In this document: positions 15,755 through 21,283 of the stretch, piece by piece | Layout: each line of letters opens with the position of its first letter | How positions within the stretch are numbered: position 1 is the first letter of the stretch | Virus record (IMG/VR): IMGVR_UViG_3300042564_000738 | Coordinates: 1-24,610 of that record | Length of the DNA: 24,610 bases | DNA from: a virus | Reading direction: 5' to 3' (one strand) | Translations under genes and position numbers: made by a program | The notes under the pieces: generated by a model | The model's input: only the letters and a program-made list of their open reading frames with translations | What the model was told of the DNA's origin: nothing | The model's database searches: none

Positions 15755-16522
15755 ATGAATTATAAAGTATACAAAATTCAGAGAATCGACACTAATGAAA
15801 TTGTGTATATTGGAATTACAAAAAATAAATTACACACAAGATTTTCTTCACACTTAAGTGATAAAAGAAGAAATCCAAAAAAAGTAAATTATTTTCAAAA
15901 ATATCGTAATTTATTAGAAATAGTTTGTATTGAAGAAGGAATAGAAAATTTAAAACAAGCAAACGAAAAAGAAATATATTACATAAAAAAATACAAGGAT
16001 TTAGGTTGTAATCTTTTAAATGCTACTGATGGTGGTGATGGTACTTTAAACTTTGAATCTTGGAATAAAGGAGTAAAATGTAATTATATAAATAAATTAA
16101 TGCAAAATAGTCCAAATGCAAAAAAGATTTATAGTTACGATTTAAATGGTAATTTTTTAAAAGAATATAATTCAATTAAAAAAGCAAGTGAAGATTTAAT
16201 TATACCAAGAAGTTCAATTAAAAATATTGCAGACTTAAAAAGTTCGTTTGTAAGTTATAAAAACATTTCTTTTAGATATTTTAAAAAAGAAAATATAGAA
16301 ATAAAAAGAATATCTGAAAAAGAAAGAATTAAAAGAGTACAAAAAGGAAAATTAGAATCTTGTAAAAGAGTTATTATTGAGGATAAAGAATTTAATAAAA
16401 AACATACTTTTAAAAATTATATAGATTGTATGAAATATTTTAAATTTAATAAAGGTACTCTTCAAACTTATTTATCTGTTTCAAAAGAAACTAAAAAATA
16501 TAAATTTTATTATGAAGAATAG
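15755..16522 (+). CDS. Free-standing GIY-YIG homing endonuclease
   Basis: A 255-residue protein. Residues 4-90 are a GIY-YIG nuclease domain: VYKI (5-8) and VYIG (17-20), Arg29, His33, a likely metal-binding Glu73 in KEIYYIKKY, and Asn89 before the glycine-rich TDGGDG. Residues 121-176 resemble a NUMOD1-type DNA-binding repeat (KIYSYDLNGNFLKEYNSIKK), followed by a basic helical C-terminus. Such genes spread themselves by cutting cognate DNA lacking them. The gene is visibly richer in A than its flanks, sits between holin and endolysin, and ends 11 bases inside the endolysin gene. This suggests a recent insertion into the lysis cassette. Confidence 0.85.
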   Translation: MNYKVYKIQRIDTNEIVYIGITKNKLHTRFSSHLSDKRRNPKKVNYFQKYRNLLEIVCIEEGIENLKQANEKEIYYIKKYKDLGCNLLNATDGGDGTLNFESWNKGVKCNYINKLMQNSPNAKKIYSYDLNGNFLKEYNSIKKASEDLIIPRSSIKNIADLKSSFVSYKNISFRYFKKENIEIKRISEKERIKRVQKGKLESCKRVIIEDKEFNKKHTFKNYIDCMKYFKFNKGTLQTYLSVSKETKKYKFYYEE

Positions 16523-16928
16523 AGAAATTTCTTGGATTGTTATTCATTGTACAGCTACTCAACCAAACACAAAAAAAGAAGCTATTTTAAGTTATTGGAA
16601 AAATACTTTAAAGTGGAAGTCTGTAGGTTATCATAGATTGATTGATGCAAATGGTGTTATTCACGAACTTGCAAAATACGAAGAAACTACAAACGGAGTT
16701 AAAGGTTATAATTCACAATCTATTCATTTTAGTTACATTGGTGGTATTGATGAATCAGGTAGACCAAAAGATACAAGAACTTTAAAACAAAAAGAAAGTT
16801 TATTGTATTTAGTTAAACAGGCTAAAAAACAATTTCCAAACGCTATTGTTCAGGGTCATAAAGATTTTAAAGGAGTTGCAAAGGCTTGTCCGAGTTTTGA
16901 TGCTAAAAACGAATATAAAGCGATTTAA
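16512..16928 (+). CDS. Endolysin: N-acetylmuramoyl-L-alanine amidase, T7-lysozyme type
   Basis: A 138-residue Amidase_2 enzyme that cleaves the bond between muramic acid and L-alanine in peptidoglycan. Zinc ligands expected in this family are visible: His12 (IVIHCTA), His116 (QGHKDF) and Cys126 (KACPSFD). Catalytic Tyr40 (VGYHRLID) and Lys124 also match T7 lysozyme. The length is close to T7 lysozyme (about 150). No signal peptide is present, so release depends on the holin. The start overlaps the homing endonuclease stop by 11 bases. The spanin-like gene follows after 11 bases. Confidence 0.9.
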   Translation: MKNREISWIVIHCTATQPNTKKEAILSYWKNTLKWKSVGYHRLIDANGVIHELAKYEETTNGVKGYNSQSIHFSYIGGIDESGRPKDTRTLKQKESLLYLVKQAKKQFPNAIVQGHKDFKGVAKACPSFDAKNEYKAI

Positions 16929-16939
16929 AGAACTATTTT

Positions 16940-17392
16940 ATGAAATATATATATTTACTTACTTTTATCATTTTAACGTCTTGTGGGTCACGTAAGGTAG
17001 CTATAAACACGCAAGAGAAAGAAGTTGAAACTAAAATTGTAGAAAACATAGTAACAACTGATAGTTCAAATGTAGAAATTAAATTTAATTACGAATTAAA
17101 TATTTTTACTGTAGAAGCTAAAGATAATTTAAAGCCATTTACTTATAATGGCAAAACGTATTTTAACGTCGTTTTAAGGCACGAAAACAAAAAAGACAAT
17201 AGTTTATATAAAAAAGATATAAAAGTCGTTAAAAACGAAAGTAAAGTATCAAATATTAAATCTAAAGAAGTAATTAAACAAAAGAATATAGAAAGAGATA
17301 ATTATAATGTTAAATATTATATTATATTTTTAATTATATTATTATTAATTATATATTATATTTTAAAAAGATATTTTAAATTTATATTATAA
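16940..17392 (+). CDS. Candidate unimolecular spanin (lipoprotein with C-terminal anchor)
   Basis: A 150-residue protein. The N-terminus is a lipoprotein signal with lipobox LTSC (Cys15). Residues 16-122 are a polar, charged periplasmic region with a small beta-rich part (FNYELNIFTVEAKDNLKPF). The C-terminus is a strong membrane helix (about 125-142, YYIIFLIILLLIIYY) followed by basic KRYFKF. An outer-membrane lipid anchor at one end and an inner-membrane helix at the other is the definition of a u-spanin, like T1 gp11, which fuses the membranes in the last lysis step. It follows the endolysin directly. The last 80 bases of the gene are almost pure A/T. Confidence 0.75.
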   Translation: MKYIYLLTFIILTSCGSRKVAINTQEKEVETKIVENIVTTDSSNVEIKFNYELNIFTVEAKDNLKPFTYNGKTYFNVVLRHENKKDNSLYKKDIKVVKNESKVSNIKSKEVIKQKNIERDNYNVKYYIIFLIILLLIIYYILKRYFKFIL

Positions 17393-17432
17393 ATATATTA
17401 TTATATATATATTATATTATATATTAAAATAA
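17310..17432. other. Near-pure A/T tract, possible DNA-unwinding element
   Basis: Of these 123 bases only one (G at 17370) is not A or T. The tract covers the 3' end of the spanin-like gene and about 40 bases of non-coding DNA, and runs up to the GC-rich palindrome at 17433. Such tracts melt easily and are common in replication origins and at transcription boundaries. Confidence 0.5.
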
Positions 17433-17449
17433 GCGTGTGCACGCGAGGG
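17433..17449. repeat. GC-rich palindrome
   Basis: GCGTG-TG-CACGC (17433-17444), followed by GAGGG, is an island of G and C in extremely AT-rich DNA. The arms are perfectly complementary with a 2-base centre. It could be a protein-binding site, a packaging (cos-like) site or part of an origin; sequence alone does not decide. Confidence 0.5.
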
Positions 17450-17462
17450 TTAAAAAATACAC

Positions 17463-17484
17463 TTATTAACCACTTTGTTAATAA
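17463..17484. promoter_or_regulatory. Operator-like inverted repeat
   Basis: TTATTAAC - CACTTT - GTTAATAA is a perfect 8+6+8 inverted repeat. It ends nine bases before the -7-like element at 17493 and includes the only TTTG that could serve as -33. This placement suits a dimeric regulator controlling the gene at 17506. Confidence 0.5.
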
Positions 17485-17492
17485 ACTTTACT

Positions 17493-17500
17493 TACATTTG
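17493..17500 (+). promoter_or_regulatory. -7-like promoter element TACATTTG
   Basis: This matches the Bacteroidetes TAnnTTTG element and lies only five bases before the ATG at 17506. A TTTG at 17474-17477 is present upstream but at 15 bases spacing, shorter than usual. If active, the transcript would be leaderless. Confidence 0.4.
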
Positions 17501-17505
17501 TATTA

Positions 17506-17880
17506 ATGAAAGTTAAACGCTCCACATTAGTTAAGAATTTAGATACTGTATTTAGTCAGTACATTAGACGCAAAGATGCGTTTGATGAAATTGCTACTTG
17601 CGTAACTTGTGGAAAAAATGACCATTGGAAAAAACTACAATGCGGACATTTTATGAGTCGTAGACATTATTCAACACGTTGGGATGAAAACAACGTAGGA
17701 GTTCAATGTTATGGTTGCAATATAACTTCACAGGGTCAGCAGTTTTTATTTGCTAAATACTTGGGTTTAGAACTTGCTGAACAAATGGTTTTAAAATCAA
17801 AGCAAACTGTTAAATTTACTGATGCAGATTTGCAGGATATGATTCAACACTACAAAGATAAATTAAAAAAGTTTTCTTGA
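17506..17880 (+). CDS. NinG/Rap-like HNH-type recombination protein
   Basis: A 124-residue zinc protein. It has Cys32-x-x-Cys35 (TCVTCGK), QCGHF (46-49) with His48, SRRHYSTRWDENNVGVQC and a second pair Cys68-x-x-Cys71 followed by Asn72 (CYGCN). This order, C-x2-C ... QCGHF-x-S-R ... DE-x-N ... QC-x2-C-N, is that of the lambda NinG (Rap) family, which acts on branched recombination intermediates; the fold is a zinc-stabilised HNH. It is the first gene after the A/T tract, palindrome and operator-like repeat, and has its own terminator. Phages with NinG often carry an annealing protein, and an Erf-like gene lies just downstream. Confidence 0.8.
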   Translation: MKVKRSTLVKNLDTVFSQYIRRKDAFDEIATCVTCGKNDHWKKLQCGHFMSRRHYSTRWDENNVGVQCYGCNITSQGQQFLFAKYLGLELAEQMVLKSKQTVKFTDADLQDMIQHYKDKLKKFS

Positions 17881-17882
17881 TA

Positions 17883-17902
17883 TTTCTAATTGTTTCTAAT
17901 TG
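17883..17902. repeat. Tandem 10-base repeat
   Basis: TTTCTAATTG occurs twice in a row directly after the NinG-like gene and before its terminator. Only two copies are present, and the function is unknown. Confidence 0.5.
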
Positions 17903-17912
17903 TTTGAAAAGA

Positions 17913-17940
17913 GGGTAGTTTAACGGCTATCCTTTTTTTT
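17913..17940 (+). terminator. Rho-independent terminator after the NinG-like gene
   Basis: Stem GGGTAG / CTATCC with one G-U pair and an 8-base loop (TTTAACGG), followed by eight T residues. Confidence 0.85.
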
Positions 17941-17979
17941 GCCTAAAAGTTAAAGTTTTGTTAAAAAAATAAATTATAG

Positions 17980-18009
17980 TTGCTAATTAAAAAAAGCATT
18001 ATATATTTG
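17980..18009 (+). promoter_or_regulatory. Bacteroidetes-type promoter of the DNA-metabolism operon
   Basis: TTG (17980-17982), a 19-base spacer, then TATATTTG (18002-18009). This is an excellent match to the Bacteroidetes housekeeping promoter (-33 TTG, -7 TAnnTTTG). It leaves a leader of about 20 bases before the ATG at 18036. It sits right after the terminator at 17913-17940 and would drive the early-type operon starting with the 56-residue gene and the Erf-like gene. Confidence 0.8.
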
Positions 18010-18035
18010 CTTCATCAAAATAAAACAATTAACAA

Positions 18036-18206
18036 ATGAAAGATTTAATCGACTACCAAAGATTCCAAGTTGAAGCATTACAAAAACGTATTTGCGAACT
18101 TGAAAGTAAACTAAACGAAGTTAAAACACACATATTTGAATTATGTGATGAAGATTGTCCAAATGAGTACAAAACAATTATTAAACAAAAAACTTACGAA
18201 TTATGA
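18036..18206 (+). CDS. Small coiled-coil protein leading the early operon (56 aa)
   Basis: An ATG at 18036 gives a 56-residue product starting MKDLIDYQRFQVEALQKR. A helix with heptad spacing (about 8-35) is followed by a short segment with two cysteines (LCDEDCPNEY) beside an earlier Cys20. It is the first gene behind the strong promoter at 17980-18009 and overlaps the Erf-like gene by four bases (ATGA at 18203-18206), so translational coupling is likely. Function unknown. The promoter, the A-rich leader and the coupling together make a real gene likely. Confidence 0.7.
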   Translation: MKDLIDYQRFQVEALQKRICELESKLNEVKTHIFELCDEDCPNEYKTIIKQKTYEL

Positions 18207-18787
18207 AAGAATTATCATTACACGAAAAATTAAGCAAAATTCAAGTAGAATTTAAAGCTAACAAATCAAAGTTTAACTCTTTTGGTAAATACAACTTCCG
18301 TTCTGCAGAAGATATTTTAGAAGCGTTAAAACCTTATAACGAAAAATATGGAGTATCTTTTACTATTAACGAATCATTAGTTGAATCATTTGACAGTAAT
18401 TTACCACCTATGTTAAAGTCAGTTGCTACTATTTACGATAACAATGGTTTAAATGAAATAAGTGCTACTGCAATAGTAGGGGTTGACTTACAGCAAAAAG
18501 GAATGCAAGTTCCTCAACAATTTGGTTCAGCTTCATCTTATGGTAAAAAATACGCTTTAGGTAACTTACTTTTAATTGATGACACGCAAGATGCTGATGC
18601 AACTAATACACACGGAAAAGAAACTAAATCTGCACCAACTGAAGAAGATAAAAAGTGGTTAAACGTAAACACTCCTGAATTTACACAGGCTATTGAGTAT
18701 TTAAAAAATGGCGGTAATATTGAAGCTATTGAAAAAAAGTATAATTTAGCTGCAAAAACAAGAGCAGAATTAAGAAAAGTAAAATAG
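18203..18787 (+). CDS. erf: Erf-family single-strand annealing protein
   Basis: A 194-residue protein of the ERF superfamily, which anneals complementary single strands during phage recombination or genome circularisation. Family marks are GKYNFRSAEDILEALKP (28-44), a central strand-rich region, and QQFGSASSYGKKYALGNLL (105-123) followed by the acidic DDTQDAD (126-132). The C-terminal part is variable, with a short helical tail (QAIEYLKNGGNIEAIEKKYN). It is co-transcribed with the small gene before it, and an SSB-like gene follows about 500 bases downstream. Confidence 0.88.
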   Translation: MKELSLHEKLSKIQVEFKANKSKFNSFGKYNFRSAEDILEALKPYNEKYGVSFTINESLVESFDSNLPPMLKSVATIYDNNGLNEISATAIVGVDLQQKGMQVPQQFGSASSYGKKYALGNLLLIDDTQDADATNTHGKETKSAPTEEDKKWLNVNTPEFTQAIEYLKNGGNIEAIEKKYNLAAKTRAELRKVK

Positions 18788-18788
18788 T

Positions 18789-18890
18789 ATGAGATTAGCA
18801 ATTTATTTAATAGGTGTGCCACTACTTATTATTTTTTATATTATTGTGGTAAGAATTATAAAATATTTATTTAACAACAAAAATTTTTAA
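18789..18890 (+). CDS. Tiny single-span membrane protein (33 aa)
   Basis: An ATG at 18789, one base after the Erf-like stop, gives a 33-residue product with one membrane helix (LAIYLIGVPLLIIFYIIVV) followed by a basic tail (RIIKYLFNNKNF). The lipoprotein gene at 18892 starts one base after its stop. The exact tiling between two good genes supports it. A role in host envelope modification is possible but only guessed. Confidence 0.55.
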   Translation: MRLAIYLIGVPLLIIFYIIVVRIIKYLFNNKNF

Positions 18891-18891
18891 A

Positions 18892-19251
18892 ATGAAAAAA
18901 ACAATTTTAATTTTAGGTGTGTCTTTAACATTATTATCTTGTTATGACTTTCAACGTGAACAAGCTGAAAAAGATGCTCAAAGTGCAGGTAAACAAATTC
19001 TGTTAAAATCAGAAAGTTCTAAAAAAGCAAAAATAGAACAAGCTAAAGCTGATTTAGAAAGTGCTAAATTAGAAGCAGAAACAAGATTAATTGAAGCAGA
19101 AGCTAAATCTAAATCAATTAACGCTATTTCAAAGTCTTTAAAAGATAATCCTGAATATTTAAAATACTTAATGATTCAAGGAATGAACAATAGTCATAAC
19201 AAGGTTTATATTCCAACTGAAGCACAATTACCAATATTAGAAGCAAAGTAA
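18892..19251 (+). CDS. Lipoprotein with coiled coil and prohibitin-like C-terminus
   Basis: A 119-residue protein. The signal peptide ends in lipobox LLSC (Cys17). Residues 25-80 are a charged coiled coil (KKAKIEQAKADLESAKLEAE). Residues 86-116 (NPEYLKYLMIQGM ... KVYIPTEAQLPIL) resemble the C-terminal end of SPFH/prohibitin proteins, but the SPFH domain itself is absent. It should be an envelope-anchored, oligomerising protein. Being in the early-type operon, not the lysis cassette, it could act in superinfection exclusion or membrane protection. This is inference. Confidence 0.65.
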   Translation: MKKTILILGVSLTLLSCYDFQREQAEKDAQSAGKQILLKSESSKKAKIEQAKADLESAKLEAETRLIEAEAKSKSINAISKSLKDNPEYLKYLMIQGMNNSHNKVYIPTEAQLPILEAK

Positions 19252-19309
19252 ATAAAAACTGAATAGCTGACAACAGGAAAAAAAGGTAGGCAAAGTAAAT
19301 TTATATATT

Positions 19310-19618
19310 ATGAGTTCAATTATCAATTTGAGCATTAGAGTTGACAAACTACCAAAAGAAAAGTTTGTAATGGGTAAAGATGGTGCAGTGTACTATAATT
19401 GTACATTAAACATTAACGATGACGCTAATCAATGGGGTCAAAATGTATCTTTAACAGATTCACAAACTAAAGAAGAACGTGATGCTAAAAAAGCTAAAAA
19501 CTATTTAGGTAACGGAAACGTAGTTTGGACTGATGGAAACATTAAAGCAGTTAAAAAAGAAGGACAACCTGCAACACAACAAACTGCATCGGTAGATACA
19601 AGTGATTTACCATTTTAG
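19310..19618 (+). CDS. SSB-like single-stranded DNA-binding protein
   Basis: A 102-residue protein. The N-terminal 75 residues look like a compact OB fold with few strands (INLSIRVDKLPKEKF; AVYYNCTLNINDD; NGNVVWTDGNIK). A disordered Gln/Thr-rich linker leads to the acidic-hydrophobic tip DTSDLPF, closely matching the DDIPF-type end of SSB proteins that recruits partner enzymes. The nearby Erf-like gene fits a recombination/replication pair. It is followed by a terminator at 19627-19651. The 58 bases before it show no clear promoter. Confidence 0.72.
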   Translation: MSSIINLSIRVDKLPKEKFVMGKDGAVYYNCTLNINDDANQWGQNVSLTDSQTKEERDAKKAKNYLGNGNVVWTDGNIKAVKKEGQPATQQTASVDTSDLPF

Positions 19619-19626
19619 TATTAATT

Positions 19627-19651
19627 GGGAGTGTAACAGCTCCCTTTTTTT
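19627..19651 (+). terminator. Rho-independent terminator after the SSB-like gene
   Basis: Stem GGGAG / CTCCC with an 8-base loop (TGTAACAG), followed by seven T residues. Confidence 0.8.
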
Positions 19652-19660
19652 AAAACAATT

Positions 19661-19843
19661 ATGAAAAAAAAAGAAATATTTTATTGTAATTTAACTTTGC
19701 AAGATGGAAAAAATAATTTATTTTTGAAAAATGTTGTTTACAAAGAAACTGATGGGTATTTTAGAAATAAAAGATTAGGTATTATACAACCTTTAAAAGT
19801 TTTGAAAGTCGATATAATTCATAGTATTGGTTTTGAAAATTAA
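19661..19843 (+). CDS. Hypothetical protein (60 aa)
   Basis: A 60-residue basic protein (KEIFYCNLTLQDGKNNLFLK; YKETDGYFRNKRLG; LKVLKVDIIHSIGFEN), probably a small beta-rich fold. It starts 10 bases after a terminator and 26 bases before the ABC-GNAT gene, so it may belong to the same transcript as that gene. No family is recognised. Confidence 0.5.
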   Translation: MKKKEIFYCNLTLQDGKNNLFLKNVVYKETDGYFRNKRLGIIQPLKVLKVDIIHSIGFEN

Positions 19844-19869
19844 ATAGAAAACAATTAAAAAAAACAATT

Positions 19870-21057
19870 ATGAAAATCAATTTAACACATAAAATTAACA
19901 ATGATAAATATACTGAATATGTATATGAAGCATTTGACATACAAAATAAAAATGAATCAAATGTTTTAGTTGAAGCTAATTTAGAAAATTTACCAAAACA
20001 ATGGAACATAGGAGTTGTGTATGGTGGAAGTGGTACAGGTAAAACTACAATATTAAAAAATTATTTCAAAAAAGAAATGGATGTTTCATATTTTGATAAT
20101 AATAAATCTTTAATATCTAATTTTGATTGGTTAGAACCACAAGAAGCTACATTTTTATTATCAGCTATGGGATTGTCTTCAGTACCAACTTGGTTACGTC
20201 CATTTAATACATTATCAAACGGAGAACAATATCGTGCTAATCTTGCTTATTTAGTAGGAAAAGCATCAGATAATGAAGTAATTTTAGTTGATGAATATAC
20301 ATCAGTAGTAGATAGAGATGTCGCTAAAGCTATGTCTAATGCGTTACAAAAATATATTAGACGCACAAACAAAAAAATTGTACTTGCATCTTGTCATTTT
20401 GATATTATGGAATGGTTGCAACCTGATTGGATTTATTCACCATCAAAAGGGCGTCTTGAGATAGCGCCATCACTTCGGCGACCAAAAATTGAACTTCAGA
20501 TTGTTCGATGTCGATATGAAACTTGGAAATTATTCAAACACAATCATTATTTAACTGAAGATTTAAATAAAGCTGCAAAATGTTTCGTAGCTTTGTTCAA
20601 TGATAAACCAATAGCTTTTATGGCTATATTGCCTTTTCCGAGTGGTGTTATTCAAAATGGTTATCGTATTTCACGAGTAGTTGTATTGCCTGATTTTCAA
20701 GGTTTAGGAATTGGTTTTAAATTTTGTGATTGGTTTGGACAAGTTTATAAAAACGATAATAAAACAATGTACATAAAAACATCAAATCCTGCTTTGTGGT
20801 CTGTTTTTAATAATTCAAAAAATTGGTTATTTTGTGGCGAAACAAAAGGAGAAGAAAAAGCAGAAATGATGCAATCAAAAAAACAAAAAACACAAGGTGA
20901 TTATAATACATCAACAAGAATATCTAAATCTTATAAATTTGTAGGAGTTGAAAACGACATAAATACGGATTTAATAACGTTTAATGCTGATGCTTGGAAA
21001 GACGTTGCTCAAAATCAAATTAGTATATTTGACATCATAAACGAACAATTTGATTAA
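19870..21057 (+). CDS. ABC ATPase - GNAT acetyltransferase fusion
   Basis: A 395-residue two-domain protein. Residues about 20-200 are an ABC-type ATPase: Walker A GGSGTGKTT (52-60), signature LSNGEQ (115-120), Walker B VILVDEYTS (137-145), D-loop SVVDRD, and switch histidine H176 in CHFD. No membrane domain is encoded nearby, so transport is unlikely; a DNA- or RNA-acting role is more plausible. Residues about 208-330 are a GNAT domain with ISRVVVLPDFQGLGIG (267-282), the Q-x-x-G-x-G acetyl-CoA loop. A charged C-terminal region follows. The domain order recalls TmcA (ATPase plus GNAT, tRNA acetylation) in concept only, since TmcA uses a different ATPase. Modification of phage nucleic acid is the leading hypothesis. 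Confidence 0.85.
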   Translation: MKINLTHKINNDKYTEYVYEAFDIQNKNESNVLVEANLENLPKQWNIGVVYGGSGTGKTTILKNYFKKEMDVSYFDNNKSLISNFDWLEPQEATFLLSAMGLSSVPTWLRPFNTLSNGEQYRANLAYLVGKASDNEVILVDEYTSVVDRDVAKAMSNALQKYIRRTNKKIVLASCHFDIMEWLQPDWIYSPSKGRLEIAPSLRRPKIELQIVRCRYETWKLFKHNHYLTEDLNKAAKCFVALFNDKPIAFMAILPFPSGVIQNGYRISRVVVLPDFQGLGIGFKFCDWFGQVYKNDNKTMYIKTSNPALWSVFNNSKNWLFCGETKGEEKAEMMQSKKQKTQGDYNTSTRISKSYKFVGVENDINTDLITFNADAWKDVAQNQISIFDIINEQFD

Positions 21058-21058
21058 A

Positions 21059-21277
21059 ATGAATCATATTTTAGATATACAAGATAAATATTTCAATGAT
21101 ATTAAAACAGGAATCAAAACATTTGAAATAAGACGTAACAATCGTAATTATGCAGTAAACGACACTTTAACGTTAGTTAATTTAGAAACTAATGAAGCGC
21201 TTGTAAAAACAATTATATACGTTACTGATGTATCTATTTACGATTTAAAACATATATTAATATTAGGAATAAAATAA
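21059..21277 (+). CDS. DUF3850 / ASCH-like small protein
   Basis: A 72-residue protein with the DUF3850 pattern: HILDIQDKYFNDIKTGIKTF, then EIRRNNRNYAVNDTLTLVN, ending in a hydrophobic strand (HILILGIK). DUF3850 belongs to the PUA/ASCH-like folds, which often bind or process RNA or modified bases. I chose the ATG at 21059 over a TTG nine bases upstream, so the gene begins one base after the ABC-GNAT stop and is probably in its operon. The G-x-K-T-x-E-I-R segment (18-25) can be lined up with G-R-K-T-I-T-I-R of E. coli YqfB, an ASCH enzyme, except that the YqfB nucleophile Thr24 is Glu here. Confidence 0.72.
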   Translation: MNHILDIQDKYFNDIKTGIKTFEIRRNNRNYAVNDTLTLVNLETNEALVKTIIYVTDVSIYDLKHILILGIK

Positions 21278-21283
21278 ACAATT

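Noticed and set aside
17883-17902. Tandem TTTCTAATTG as the start of a CRISPR array or iteron set
   Set aside because: Only two 10-base copies, no spacers and no further copies nearby.
19870-21057. ABC protein as part of a membrane transporter
   Set aside because: No membrane permease gene is present and the ATPase is fused to a GNAT domain, so transport is unlikely.
21050-21058. TTG start for the DUF3850 gene
   Set aside because: The ATG at 21059 gives the usual H-x-L-x-I start of this family and removes an overlap with the ABC-GNAT gene.
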